Below the pieces are notes generated by a model. That model was not told the origin of the DNA. It ran no database searches and saw nothing but the letters and a program-made list of their open reading frames with translations. The position numbers were made by a program, and so were the translations under genes. From Nitrosococcus halophilus Nc 4 (GTDB taxonomy: Bacteria; Pseudomonadota; Gammaproteobacteria; Nitrosococcales; Nitrosococcaceae), in assembly GCF_000024725.1 (NCBI RefSeq), contig NC_013960.1, forward strand, positions 608,261 through 672,260: 64,000 nt of DNA. Direction: 5' to 3'. Below, in pieces: positions 50,569 through 61,295 of the stretch. Position 1 is the first letter of the stretch. Every line of letters begins with the position of its first letter.

Positions 50569-51606
50569 CTATTCGGCGAGGCGCCAGGCCACCGTTGTCC
50601 CTGCCCGCAGGGGGATTAATATTTGGTCGCCAAAAGGGAGTTTCTCGGGTACCCGCCAGGGGGTTTTAAGGAGCGTCACCGTCTCTTGGTTGCGGGGTAG
50701 GCCATAAAAATCAGGGCCGTGAAAGCTGGTAAAGGCCTCTAATTTTTCTAAAGCGCCGACCCCTTCGAAAATTTCGGCATAAAGTTCCAGGGCCGCATGG
50801 CTACTATAGATCCCTGCACAGCCACAAGCTGTTTCCTTTGCGGTTTTAGCATGGGGCGCGCTATCGGTACCTAGAAAGAATTTGGGATTACCGCTGATGG
50901 CTGCGGCGATTAAGGCTTGGCGATGCTTTTCCCGTTTGAGTACCGGCAGGCAATAATGATGAGGTTGAATACCTCCCGTTAACATGGCATTGCGGTTGAG
51001 CAACAGGTGGTGGGGGGTGATGGTCGCGGCGATGTTTTTTGGCGCCCCCTTGATAAAATCTACCGCTTCTCCCGTGGTAATATGTTCTAGCACTATCCGT
51101 AGGGCAGGGAAGTCACGGAGCAAAGGAATAAGATGGCGTTCGATAAAGACCTGCTCTCGGTCAAAAATATCGACGTTGGGATCAGTGACTTCACCATGAA
51201 CCAACAAAGGGAGCCCTTGCTCTTGCAAGGCTTCCAATACGGCATAGCGTTGGCGTAAGTTGGTTACTCCGGAATCGGCATTGGTGGTCGCCCCTGCGGG
51301 ATAGAGCTTAACGGCATAGATGTGGCCACTGTCGCGGGCGCGGGCAATTTCCTCAGGTGTGGTATTATCAGTAAGATAAAGGGTCATTAAGGGCTCAAAA
51401 GCGAGACCTTGAGGACGTGCCGCAAGGATACGTTCCCGGTACGCCAGAGCTTGGCCGGTAGAGGTGATAGGTGGCCGCAGGTTAGGCATGATGATGGCCC
51501 GGGCGAAACACCGGGCTGTGGCCGGAATGAGATCAGCAAGAACCTTTCCGTCCCGTAAGTGCAGGTGCCAATCGTCAGGTCGAGTTAATTGTAGTGTCAT
51601 TGTCAT
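50569..51606 (-). CDS. pyrC: Dihydroorotase (class II)
   Basis: 345 residues. Metal-binding HxH in DWHLHLRDG, carbamylated Lys in [17 protein letters not shown], His in VHGEV and LEHITT, and Asp in [10 protein letters not shown]. Forms dihydroorotate in pyrimidine synthesis. Single gene, convergent with purC. Confidence 0.97.
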   Translation of the reverse strand: MTMTLQLTRPDDWHLHLRDGKVLADLIPATARCFARAIIMPNLRPPITSTGQALAYRERILAARPQGLAFEPLMTLYLTDNTTPEEIARARDSGHIYAVKLYPAGATTNADSGVTNLRQRYAVLEALQEQGLPLLVHGEVTDPNVDIFDREQVFIERHLIPLLRDFPALRIVLEHITTGEAVDFIKGAPKNIAATITPHHLLLNRNAMLTGGIQPHHYCLPVLKREKHRQALIAAAISGNPKFFLGTDSAPHAKTAKETACGCAGIYSSHAALELYAEIFEGVGALEKLEAFTSFHGPDFYGLPRNQETVTLLKTPWRVPEKLPFGDQILIPLRAGTTVAWRLAE

Positions 51607-51763
51607 CGTTCTAGTATGCCATAACCTTAAGGCTTTAAGGATCGGTTGGGATTCTGTCTTGACCCAAAGCAGGGATCTAGTTACTGTGTTTTGATAGCTT
51701 TGTTTAGGTATTACCCAGATAGCGCCTAAAGCCTTGCCCTTTCGGGTGGGGAGATAAGCGCAA
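51607..51763. other. Intergenic region upstream of pyrC
   Basis: About 160 bases with no gene. The pyrC promoter should be here, but no clear -10/-35 pair stands out. Confidence 0.35.
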
Positions 51764-51900
51764 ACCGCTGGGCTGGCGGGGTTAGCCTGTGGAGCGGTCG
51801 GAACGGGGACGCCAGCATTCGCTGGCGTCTAGGGAAGGCGTGATGAAGCAGGAAGGTTTTTGGGGCGACCCAGGAACCCTCGTCCTGGGCGTAGCGAAGG
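51764..51900 (+). ncRNA. Solitary IS200/IS605 right end (omegaRNA-like) without tnpB
   Basis: GCTGGGCTGGCGGGGTTAGC, CTGTGGAGCGGTCGGAACGG, and CTAGGGAAGGCGTGATGAAG, then CAGGAAGG. It matches, with scattered substitutions, the 3' end of the tnpB remnant at 29850-30003 (GGGCTGGCGGGGTTAGCCTC). The hairpin CGCCAGC..GCTGGCG is present (CGCCAGCATTCGCTGGCG). It could be a remnant or a stand-alone guide-type RNA. Confidence 0.55.
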
Positions 51901-51969
51901 GCGGGGAGTGTCAGCAACGGGTCCTGTTTGCGGGCGAATTAACTTAGTCAATTTAGAGGGGTTTCTGCC

Positions 51970-53718
51970 GTGGATCTCTTGAGTGGTGCCGAGATCCTTG
52001 TCCGGTGTTTGAAAGACGAAGGTGTGGAATACATCTTTGGCTATCCGGGCGGTGCCGTATTACATATTTATGATGCGCTCTATCAGCAAGACCAGGTCAA
52101 GCATGTATTAGTGCGCCACGAGCAGGGGGCGACTCATGCCGCTGATGGTTATGCCCGTGCCACGGGCAAAGCCGGTGTGGTGCTGGTCACCTCTGGTCCC
52201 GGTGCGACCAATGCGGTAACGGGTATTGCCACTGCCTATATGGATTCCATTCCCATGGTTGTGCTTACCGGCCAAGTGCCACGGGCGGCGATTGGCAGTG
52301 ACGCTTTCCAGGAAGTGGATTCCGTCGGCATTACGCGCCCCTGTGTCAAGCATAATTTCTTGGTCAAGGACCTTAATGACCTGGCCTTAACGATCAGAAA
52401 AGCCTTTTACATTGCAACGACTGGCCGTCCGGGTCCGGTGGTGGTTGATATTCCTAAGGATGTGACGGATCCGAATATCAAGATTCCCTATCATTATCCT
52501 GAGCAGCTCACTTTGCGCTCTTATCACCACCCGGTGGCTGTAGAGACTCCGGAGCAAGTCAAAAAGGCTATCGATCTCATCTTATCCGCCCGCCGTCCTA
52601 TGATTTATACGGGAGGGGGGGTGATTCTGAGCAATGCGGCCGAAGCACTGACGGAATTTGTTCGCTTGCTTGGCTATCCAGTCACCAACACTTTGATGGG
52701 ATTGGGAGGATATCCCGGTACCGATCCTCAATTTGTGGGCATGTTGGGGATGCACGGGACTTATGAAGCCAATATGGGGATGCACGAATGTGATGTGTTG
52801 ATCGCCATTGGTGCCCGCTTTGACGACCGGGTAACGGGTAACTTGGAGCAATTTTGTCCTTACGCCAAGATTATCCATGTGGATGTCGACCCTTCCAGTA
52901 TTTCCAAGAATGTCCAAGTTCATATCCCCATTGTGGGGGATGTGGGGCTGGTGCTGAAGGAGATGATTGCCCACTTAAATAACGCCGATAGGAAGCCCGA
53001 TCGAGAAGCTTTGGAGAGGTGGTGGTCCCAGATTGAGGAGTGGAAGAGCCACCGTTGTCTGCGCTACCAGCAAAGTGGCGAGCTTATTAAACCTCAGTAT
53101 ATTGTTGAAAAACTTTATGAGGCTACTCGGGGGGAAGCTTATATCACCTCTGACGTCGGTCAACATCAGATGTGGGCGGCTCAGTTCTATAAGTTCGACA
53201 AACCGAGGCGTTGGATCAATTCTGGGGGTCTGGGAACCATGGGGTTCGGCTTGCCAGCGGCCATGGGTGTGCAATTGGCTTATCCCGATTCTCCCGTGGT
53301 TTGTATTACCGGCGAAGCCAGTATCCAGATGTGTATCCAAGAACTATCCACCTGTATGCAGTACTCCTTGCCTATCAAAATAGTGAATCTTAATAATCGC
53401 TATATGGGCATGGTGCGCCAATGGCAGGAGTTTTTCTATGATCGGCGCTACTCCCACTCCTATATGGATGCTTTACCTGATTTTGTGAAGTTAGCCGAGG
53501 CCTATGGCCATATAGGGATGCAAATAGAAAAACCGGGTGATGTGGAAGCAGCCTTGAAGGAGGCGTTTGCCCTTCAGGATCGTTTGGTATTTTTGGATTT
53601 TATTACTGACCCGACAGAGAATGTGTATCCCATGATTGCTCAAGGTAAAGGGCATCACGAAATGCATTTAGGCCCTGAATGCGCGGTACCCCAATCACTG
53701 GAAAGAGAATGGGCCTAG
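51970..53718 (+). CDS. ilvI: Acetolactate synthase, large subunit
   Basis: 582 residues from GTG 51970. ThDP-dependent fold: the catalytic Glu in VRHEQGATHAADGYARATGK, FAD/quinone-binding middle, and the ThDP site GEASIQMCIQELSTCMQYSL with NNRYMGMVRQWQEFFY. Catalyses the first step common to branched-chain amino acids. ilvH starts 1 base after its stop. Confidence 0.96.
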   Translation: MDLLSGAEILVRCLKDEGVEYIFGYPGGAVLHIYDALYQQDQVKHVLVRHEQGATHAADGYARATGKAGVVLVTSGPGATNAVTGIATAYMDSIPMVVLTGQVPRAAIGSDAFQEVDSVGITRPCVKHNFLVKDLNDLALTIRKAFYIATTGRPGPVVVDIPKDVTDPNIKIPYHYPEQLTLRSYHHPVAVETPEQVKKAIDLILSARRPMIYTGGGVILSNAAEALTEFVRLLGYPVTNTLMGLGGYPGTDPQFVGMLGMHGTYEANMGMHECDVLIAIGARFDDRVTGNLEQFCPYAKIIHVDVDPSSISKNVQVHIPIVGDVGLVLKEMIAHLNNADRKPDREALERWWSQIEEWKSHRCLRYQQSGELIKPQYIVEKLYEATRGEAYITSDVGQHQMWAAQFYKFDKPRRWINSGGLGTMGFGLPAAMGVQLAYPDSPVVCITGEASIQMCIQELSTCMQYSLPIKIVNLNNRYMGMVRQWQEFFYDRRYSHSYMDALPDFVKLAEAYGHIGMQIEKPGDVEAALKEAFALQDRLVFLDFITDPTENVYPMIAQGKGHHEMHLGPECAVPQSLEREWA

Positions 53719-53719
53719 C

Positions 53720-54214
53720 ATGCGTCATATTATTTCTTTACTGATGGAAAATGAATCCGGCGCCTTATCCCGGGTCGCGGGTTTATTTTCTGCCCGCGGC
53801 TATAATATCGAATCCCTTACTGTCGCCCCGACGGAAGATCCCTCCCTGTCGCGGATGACATTGGTCACCTCCGGTTCGGATGAGATCATCGAGCAAATAT
53901 TGAAGCAGCTGAATAAATTGATTGATGTGGTTAAGCTGGAGGATCTGACCCAGGGGGCTCATATTGAGCGGGAGTTAATGCTCATCAAGGTGCAGGCTGC
54001 CTCAGGGAGTGAAAGGGATGAGGTTAAACGCCTAAGTGATATTTTCCGTGGCCGTATTATTGATGTTGCTGATAATACCTATACGATTGAACTGACCGGT
54101 AGTGGAGATAAGCAGGACGCTTTTATTCAGGCGCTTAAAGAATTTCAGATCTTGGAAACCGTCCGTTCTGGAGCCATGGGAATTGCCCGTGGTGTAAAGG
54201 GGCTGCAAGAATAG
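53720..54214 (+). CDS. ilvH: Acetolactate synthase, small regulatory subunit
   Basis: 164 residues. N-terminal ACT domain RHIISLLMENESGALSRVAG LFSARGYNIESLTVAPTED for valine feedback; the C-terminal domain is typical. Next to ilvI. About 300 bases without a gene follow before ilvC. Confidence 0.97.
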   Translation: MRHIISLLMENESGALSRVAGLFSARGYNIESLTVAPTEDPSLSRMTLVTSGSDEIIEQILKQLNKLIDVVKLEDLTQGAHIERELMLIKVQAASGSERDEVKRLSDIFRGRIIDVADNTYTIELTGSGDKQDAFIQALKEFQILETVRSGAMGIARGVKGLQE

Positions 54215-55530
<1,316 letters not shown>

Positions 55531-55535
55531 TTGTA

Positions 55536-56339
55536 GTGGACTCTGAGCAGAAACCTCTCTTAGCTGCGGGGGCCGGCAATAGCCGGCGCCGCAGGGGGAT
55601 TTATCTTCTCCCCAACTTGCTGACTACGGCAGGCCTGTTTGCGGGTTTTTATGCCATTGTGGCGGCTATGAATGGCCGTTTTGAGGCAGCGGCGGTCGCT
55701 ATCTTTGTTGCGATGTTAATGGACGGTGTGGATGGGCGCATTGCCCGTTTGACCAACACCCAGAGCGCTTTCGGAGCAGAGTACGATAGCCTGGCGGATA
55801 TGGTCTCTTTCGGGTTAGGGCCGGCGCTGGTCATCTATGAATGGACTCTTCACAGCCTCGGCAAACTGGGGTGGTTGGCCGCTTTCCTCTATGCGGCTTG
55901 TGCCGCCCTCCGGTTAGCCCGTTTCAATACTCAGGTGGGGATTGCTGACAAGCGTTATTTCCAGGGGTTGGCAAGTCCTTCTGCGGCTGCTTGTTTAGCA
56001 GGTTTGGTGTGGTTTGCCGTGGATGCTGGCATTGCTGGTGCGGCTCTCCTGCTTCCTGCTTTCATTCTGACCATCCTAACGGCTGTTTTTATGGTCAGTA
56101 ATATCCGCTACTATAGTTTCAAGGGCTTGGATAGTCGGGAAAAAGTCCCCTTTGTGGCTATCTTGCTGGTGGTGTTGATTTTTGTTTTGATATCGACCGA
56201 TCCGCCTAAGGTATTATTTATTGCCTTTCTGCTGTACGCCTTGTCGGGACCCGTGGTGACCTTGGTCCAGATTCGCCAGCACCGGATACAGCGTCGTGCT
56301 CCGCTGGGTTCTACTAAAGTAGACGATGACGAAAAATAG
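55536..56339 (+). CDS. pssA: CDP-diacylglycerol-serine O-phosphatidyltransferase
   Basis: 267 residues from GTG 55536; a frame from ATG 55488 would overlap ilvC by 43 bases, and neither has a good SD. The CDP-alcohol phosphotransferase motif DGVDGRIARLTNTQSAFGAE and YDSLADMVSFG is complete (DGx2ARx8Gx3Dx3D). About eight hydrophobic helices. It makes phosphatidylserine in the inner membrane. The position after ilvC is shared with other gammaproteobacteria. Confidence 0.93.
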   Translation: MDSEQKPLLAAGAGNSRRRRGIYLLPNLLTTAGLFAGFYAIVAAMNGRFEAAAVAIFVAMLMDGVDGRIARLTNTQSAFGAEYDSLADMVSFGLGPALVIYEWTLHSLGKLGWLAAFLYAACAALRLARFNTQVGIADKRYFQGLASPSAAACLAGLVWFAVDAGIAGAALLLPAFILTILTAVFMVSNIRYYSFKGLDSREKVPFVAILLVVLIFVLISTDPPKVLFIAFLLYALSGPVVTLVQIRQHRIQRRAPLGSTKVDDDEK

Positions 56340-56377
56340 GCATTGGCATTTGCCCGTAATCCCGATATAGTAGTGTC

Positions 56378-56476
56378 ATGTCCGCAATGGCACTACTCAT
56401 TTATCCTTTCAACTACCCCGTCCTGGGGCTTCCTGGCCTATACGTGGCTGCTCTGCCCCTGCTGCTGCCCTGCTAA
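56378..56476 (+). CDS. Leucine-rich leader peptide upstream of leuA (attenuator candidate)
   Basis: 32 codons from ATG 56378 to TAA 56474. The peptide has nine Leu and ends AALPLLLPC: MALLIYPFNYPVLGLPGLYV spans the middle. Clustered Leu codons (CTG CTG CTG) near the stop and hairpins just after (CTGCCCCT 56453-56460 with AGGGGCAG 56476-56483) are the layout of a leu attenuation leader. The SD is weak. leuA starts 120 bases on. Confidence 0.55.
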   Translation: MSAMALLIYPFNYPVLGLPGLYVAALPLLLPC

Positions 56477-56515
56477 GGGGCAGAAATACTCAATTCAATA
56501 ATCAAACTAGCAGTC

Positions 56516-56545
56516 ACGCCGACGGATACTCAAATTCCGGCGGTG
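56516..56545 (+). terminator. Possible attenuator stem in the leuA leader
   Basis: CACGCCG and CGGCGGTG can pair around about 15 bases, followed by TTTC. The T-run is short, so this is a weak candidate for the terminator of the attenuation system. Confidence 0.3.
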
Positions 56546-56597
56546 TTTCAACTCCGTTGATAATTCTAGCCGTATATAGTGAGTGGAGCAGCCAGTA

Positions 56598-58133
56598 ATG
56601 AAAGATAAATTGATCATTTTCGATACTACCTTGCGTGATGGCGAACAAAGCCCCGGTGCTTCCATGACTCGGGAAGAAAAGGTGCGCATCGCTAAAGCCC
56701 TGGAACGTATGGGGGTGGATGTTATAGAGGCAGGTTTTCCCGTAGCTAGCCAGGGTGATTTTGAGGCGGTACAGGCGGTGGCCAAGGCGGTGCGGGAGAG
56801 CAGGGTGTGTGGTCTAGCGCGGGCTTTAGGGGCGGATATCGATCGGGCCGGCGAGGTTTTGGCAGAGGCTGAAGCGGCCCGGATTCATACTTTTATTGCG
56901 ACCTCGCCCATCCATATGAAGATGAAGCTTCGGATGGAGCCAGACCAAGTCCTAGAACATGCCGTAAAAGCGGTAAAGCGGGCAAGAAAATATACCGATG
57001 ATGTGGAGTTTTCCCCGGAAGATGCAGGGCGTTCGGACATCGATTTTCTGTGCCGGGTCTTGGAAGCCGTGATTGCTGCCGGTGCTCGCACTGTTAATAT
57101 TCCAGACACGGTAGGCTACAATCTCCCGGACCAGTTTGGTCAACTTATTCGTACCCTGCGCGAGCGGGTACCAAACTCAGATCAGGCCGTTTTCTCAGTC
57201 CATTGCCATAATGACCTAGGATTGGCGGTGGCCAATTCTTTAGCCGCGGTAATGAATGGCGCTCGCCAGGTAGAATGTACCATCAATGGCCTTGGGGAGC
57301 GGGCCGGCAATGCCGCCCTTGAGGAGGTGGTCATGGCTGTTCGAACTCGCCAAGACTTCTTTCCCTGCGATACTAATATCGATACCACCCAGATTGTTCC
57401 CACTTCCCGTTTAGTCTCGGGGATTACCGGCTTTTCTGTGCAGCCGAATAAAGCCATCGTGGGGGCTAATGCCTTTGCCCATGAATCCGGCATCCATCAG
57501 GATGGCGTGCTCAAGGAACGTCAGACCTATGAGATCATTAGTCCGGAAGATGTGGGCTGGCATGCCAATCGAATGGTCCTTGGCAAGCATTCTGGACGCA
57601 ATGCGTTCCGGTCTCGTTTGCGAGAACTGGGCATTGAGCTTGAGACGGAAGAGGAATTAAATGCGACTTTTCAGCGTTTCAAGGAGTTGGCGGATAAAAA
57701 GCATGAAATTTACGATGATGATCTCCAAGCGCTGGTCACCGATGCTAATTTGGCTGCTGAAAATGAGCGTTTCAAACTTTTATGGCTCAAGGTGGCCTCT
57801 GAAACAGGAGAAATCGCTACGGCTGCTGTCACTCTAAGCGTGGATAGTATAGAGCAGCAGGCGACTGCTCTGGGTAGTGGGCCAGTGGATGCTGCTTATA
57901 AAGCTATCGATTCTATTCTCCAGAGCAATACGGAATTACTGCTTTACTCGGTGAATAGTATTACCGGTGGTACCGATGCCCAGGGAGAGGTGACCGTTCG
58001 GCTGAAGAGAAATGGGCGTATTGCCAATGGGCAAGGGGCGGATACTGACATCGTGGTGGCCTCGGCCAAAGCGTATGTCAATGCCCTCAATAAAATCCTG
58101 TACCCGGTAGAGCGCGCTTACCCTCAGGTTTGA
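56598..58133 (+). CDS. leuA: 2-isopropylmalate synthase
   Basis: 511 residues from ATG 56598; a GTG at 56583 is also in frame, but the GGAG there fits as SD for 56598. [44 protein letters not shown] and [14 protein letters not shown], then the C-terminal LeuA dimer/regulatory domain. The first committed step to leucine. Controlled by leucine, probably also by the leader at 56378. Confidence 0.97.
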   Translation: MKDKLIIFDTTLRDGEQSPGASMTREEKVRIAKALERMGVDVIEAGFPVASQGDFEAVQAVAKAVRESRVCGLARALGADIDRAGEVLAEAEAARIHTFIATSPIHMKMKLRMEPDQVLEHAVKAVKRARKYTDDVEFSPEDAGRSDIDFLCRVLEAVIAAGARTVNIPDTVGYNLPDQFGQLIRTLRERVPNSDQAVFSVHCHNDLGLAVANSLAAVMNGARQVECTINGLGERAGNAALEEVVMAVRTRQDFFPCDTNIDTTQIVPTSRLVSGITGFSVQPNKAIVGANAFAHESGIHQDGVLKERQTYEIISPEDVGWHANRMVLGKHSGRNAFRSRLRELGIELETEEELNATFQRFKELADKKHEIYDDDLQALVTDANLAAENERFKLLWLKVASETGEIATAAVTLSVDSIEQQATALGSGPVDAAYKAIDSILQSNTELLLYSVNSITGGTDAQGEVTVRLKRNGRIANGQGADTDIVVASAKAYVNALNKILYPVERAYPQV

Positions 58134-58140
58134 GGCCGCT

Positions 58141-58836
58141 ATGGACTCACACCATCTGCGCTATCTGGGGGCGATGGGAATCCAAGTTTGGCGGCAGCGC
58201 CAATCCGCAAATGCCGACAGGGCACCCGCCGTGGAAGTTGGCGGGGTGCCCTTGGGGGAGAATATGCCCACTGAAGTGGCACCCGGATGGGAGGAACTTG
58301 CCGCTCGCGTTGCGGGCTGTACGGCCTGCTCGTTGCACTGTAGCCGGACTCAAACGGTATTTGGGGTGGGGGATCGGGAGGCTAAATGGCTGATTGTGGG
58401 GGAAGCGCCAGGGGCGGATGAAGATCGCCAGGGAGAGCCGTTTGTGGGGCGCGCGGGGCAATTGCTCAATGCCATGCTAGAGGCGCTAGGCCTCCAGCGG
58501 GGGCAGGTCTATATTGCCAATATCCTCAAGTGCCGCCCGCCCAAAAATCGGGATCCATTACCGGAAGAGGTCGCCAGTTGTGAACCCTACCTGCGGCACC
58601 AGATGGCCTTGTTACAGCCCCGCATTATCCTCGCGGTAGGCCGAGTGGCGGGGCAAAATCTTCTCAAGACTTCGGCACCCTTGGGGCGCCTGCGCGGAAT
58701 CGTGCACAAATATCCAGACACCACAATTCCTTTGGTTGTGACCTATCATCCTGCTTATCTGCTGCGTTCGCCCCGGGAAAAACGGCGGGCTTGGCAGGAT
58801 CTGCGGTTGGCGCTTAAAGTGTACCGGGAACTTTGA
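58141..58836 (+). CDS. Family 4 uracil-DNA glycosylase (Fe-S type)
   Basis: 231 residues. The N-terminal [14 protein letters not shown] is a common start in proteobacterial members. Fe-S Cys in CTACSLHCS and KCRPP, SCEPYL. Motif [21 protein letters not shown], and the late [12 protein letters not shown]. Removes uracil from DNA. It begins 7 bases after the leuA stop. Confidence 0.93.
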   Translation: MDSHHLRYLGAMGIQVWRQRQSANADRAPAVEVGGVPLGENMPTEVAPGWEELAARVAGCTACSLHCSRTQTVFGVGDREAKWLIVGEAPGADEDRQGEPFVGRAGQLLNAMLEALGLQRGQVYIANILKCRPPKNRDPLPEEVASCEPYLRHQMALLQPRIILAVGRVAGQNLLKTSAPLGRLRGIVHKYPDTTIPLVVTYHPAYLLRSPREKRRAWQDLRLALKVYREL

Positions 58837-58880
58837 TAATGCCTTTAGGTGTTATCAAATATTATCAAAGGTAGAAAAGG

Positions 58881-59366
58881 GTGGCGAATTTGTTGCAAAA
58901 GTTACTAAGTAGACTACGGGGATTTGCGCCCCGGCGTATGAGGGATGCCGATGTGAAGGTGGTCGGGGCGATTGAGCGGGCGGCTTGTGCTTTTCCCTGG
59001 ACCGAGGGGACCTTTACTGATTGCCTACAGGCCGGCTATGACGCTTGGGTCTATGAACGGGGAGGCAAGATTTATGGTTATGGGGTTGTCGCGGTGAAGG
59101 CTGGTGAGGCCCATGTATTGAATATTTGTGTTCATCCTGATCATCAGCATCAAGGCTGTGGCCGATATATCTTACGCCACCTCTTAAAGGTTTCCAGGGA
59201 GCGGGGCGCGAATACGGTCTTCCTGGAGGTGCGTCCTTCCAATTACCCGGCGCTAAGCCTTTACCATAAATTTGGCTTTAATGAGATCGGTACCCGCAAA
59301 GGTTATTATCCAGCCCATAAGGGGCGCGAAGATGCGCTTTTGCTGGCCTTGCAACTGGCCGACTAG
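58881..59366 (+). CDS. rimI: RimI-type ribosomal protein alanine N-acetyltransferase
   Basis: 161 residues from GTG 58881. GNAT fold: FPWTEGTFTDCLQAGYDAWV, VLNICVHPDHQHQGCGRYIL RHLL (acetyl-CoA site Q/RxxGxG) and EVRPSNYPALSLYHKFGFNE IGTRKGYYP. Acetylates the N-terminus of ribosomal S18 in E. coli. 44 bases after UDG. Confidence 0.92.
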   Translation: MANLLQKLLSRLRGFAPRRMRDADVKVVGAIERAACAFPWTEGTFTDCLQAGYDAWVYERGGKIYGYGVVAVKAGEAHVLNICVHPDHQHQGCGRYILRHLLKVSRERGANTVFLEVRPSNYPALSLYHKFGFNEIGTRKGYYPAHKGREDALLLALQLAD

Positions 59367-59403
59367 TTTTCATTTCCTTCGATCCTTGGCAGGGGAATAG
59401 TCC

Positions 59404-60678
59404 ATGGAACTCTTTGAGCAGTTGGGGTTGGCCCTGGCATTGGGATTGCTGGTGGGGTTGGAGCGGGGGTGGCAGGAACGCCATGCGGAAGAGGGGACCC
59501 GAATCGCTGGGCTCCGCACCTTTGGATTAATTAGCCTGCTGGGGGGGTTGTGTGCCCTTTTAGCTGAGCAAGTAGGGTCTATTTTGCTGGGGTTTACCTT
59601 TTTAGCCTTTGCTTTATTAGTGTTTGTTTCCTACTTTGACAGTGTCAGGCGAAGCGGGGATCGGGGGATGACCACAGTGGTGGCCACTTTGGTGACCTTC
59701 GCCCTAGGCGCCTTGACTGTGATGGGCTATGAGACCGTCGCGGCAGCAGTGGCTGTAGTGGTCACTATACTCTTAGGCCTTAAGCCCGTTTTGCATGGTT
59801 GGGTAGCGCGGCTGCGCCAGGAAGAACTGTATGCCGTTTATAAACTTTTGTTGATCTCTGTGGTGTTGTTGCCGGTATTGCCCAATCAAGGATTTGGCCC
59901 TTGGCAAACCCTCAATCCTTATGAAATTTGGTGGATGGTGGTTTTGATTGCCGGCGTTTCTTTTATCGGTTACTTTGCTGTCCGCATTGGGGGAGCCGGC
60001 CGGGGGGTACTGGTGACTGCCTTGTCTGCCGGGTTGGTTTCTTCCACTGCTTTGACCTTGAACTTTTCCCGGGTCGCTCGCGCAAATCCCCAGGGCCAGC
60101 GTTTACTGGGGGCGGGGATCGCGTTTGCCGCCGCGACCATGTTTCCGCGGCTCCTGCTGGTGGTGGGCATTATCTACCCCCCGGTGGTCTTTTACTTACT
60201 CTTCCCTGTTGGCTTGATGGGGGCCATCGTCTTTGGAGGGGGATATTGGCTTTGGCGGGGCGCTAAACGCCAGACGACTCCCCATGTTACATTGGAAAAT
60301 CCCTGTGATTTGGGGATGGCGGTGAAATTTGGTGGTTTGTTGGCCTTGGTGATGTTGGCTTCACGGGCCTTGAAGGAATGGTTTGGAGATATTGGACTGT
60401 ATGTGGTGGCTGGAATCTCAGGTATCAGTGATGTGGATGCGATATCCTTGACCTTGGCCCGAATGGCTCAAGATGAGGCCGAGGCCCTAACGGTTGCCGC
60501 CATAGGAATTTTCTTGGCCGCCATGGTGAACACCTTGGTGAAAGGTGGGCTTGCTTGGGGGATAGGAGGGGCTCGTTTTGGGTTGCCTATTTTGGGGATT
60601 TTTTTGCTCTCAGTGGTGATGGGAGGCAGCAGCCTGTTGCTTTGGGGTGGCAATATCCCTGGGCTAGAGCAAGTCTAA
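59404..60678 (+). CDS. MgtC/SapB family membrane protein with DUF4010
   Basis: 424 residues, about 11 hydrophobic segments. N-terminal MgtC-like LGLALALGLLVGLERGWQER, GTRIAGLRTFGLISLLGGL. The C-terminal DUF4010 has VSFIGYFAVRIGGAGRGVLV TALSAGLVSSTALTLNFSRV and GISDVDAISLTLA. Transport role not known. Converges on the nudix gene (15-base overlap at the 3' ends). Confidence 0.9.
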   Translation: MELFEQLGLALALGLLVGLERGWQERHAEEGTRIAGLRTFGLISLLGGLCALLAEQVGSILLGFTFLAFALLVFVSYFDSVRRSGDRGMTTVVATLVTFALGALTVMGYETVAAAVAVVVTILLGLKPVLHGWVARLRQEELYAVYKLLLISVVLLPVLPNQGFGPWQTLNPYEIWWMVVLIAGVSFIGYFAVRIGGAGRGVLVTALSAGLVSSTALTLNFSRVARANPQGQRLLGAGIAFAAATMFPRLLLVVGIIYPPVVFYLLFPVGLMGAIVFGGGYWLWRGAKRQTTPHVTLENPCDLGMAVKFGGLLALVMLASRALKEWFGDIGLYVVAGISGISDVDAISLTLARMAQDEAEALTVAAIGIFLAAMVNTLVKGGLAWGIGGARFGLPILGIFLLSVVMGGSSLLLWGGNIPGLEQV

Positions 60679-61188
60679 TACCCCCGCAGCTCGAAATAAG
60701 ATAACCAATGTTTTGGCATCTTTAATCTGCCCGCTATAGGCCCACTTTAGGGCCTGAGTAAGGGGAAGCCAATGAACTTCCAGATACTCCTCAGGCTGAG
60801 GGGCGGAAGAGGTGAAAGTCAACTGTTGAGCGAGATAAAGGTGCAAGATCTCATCGCAAAAGCCTGGGGTGCTATAAATAGCGCCGAGTTCGCGCCAATG
60901 ACTGGCTAGGACCCCGGCTTCTTCTTCAAGTTCCCGCTGGGCGGCGGTGAATGGAGCTTCGCCAGGGTCCAGCTTACCTGCAGGGACTTCCCAGATAAAA
61001 CCGCCGGCGGCATGTCGATATTGGCGGAGAAGGCAGATTTGATGTTTGTCATCGATAGCCGCCACTACCGCGCCACCGGGGTGGCGGACGATCTCCAAGC
61101 TGATTTGCCGGCCATTGGGTAATGTGACCTTCTCAAGGCCAAGATCGACAATACGACCATGGTAGAGGGGGGTACGTTGGTTGGGCAC
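60664..61188 (-). CDS. Nudix hydrolase, ADP-ribose pyrophosphatase type
   Basis: 174 residues. A full nudix box is present: AGKLDPGEAPFTAAQRELEE EAGV (Gx5Ex7REUxEExGU). N-terminal LEKVTLPNGRQISLEIVRHP GGAVVAAID is typical of NudF/NudE. Hydrolyses ADP-ribose or related nucleotide sugars. Confidence 0.92.
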   Translation of the reverse strand: MPNQRTPLYHGRIVDLGLEKVTLPNGRQISLEIVRHPGGAVVAAIDDKHQICLLRQYRHAAGGFIWEVPAGKLDPGEAPFTAAQRELEEEAGVLASHWRELGAIYSTPGFCDEILHLYLAQQLTFTSSAPQPEEYLEVHWLPLTQALKWAYSGQIKDAKTLVILFRAAGVLDLL

Positions 61189-61295
61189 GGGGTTAAATTC
61201 CTATGGAGTTCCATCTAAATGGGAACCGCTATAAATTCTCCAAAATCAGGGTAGTCTGAATATTAACCTGGATACCATTACCGAATCGACAACTT

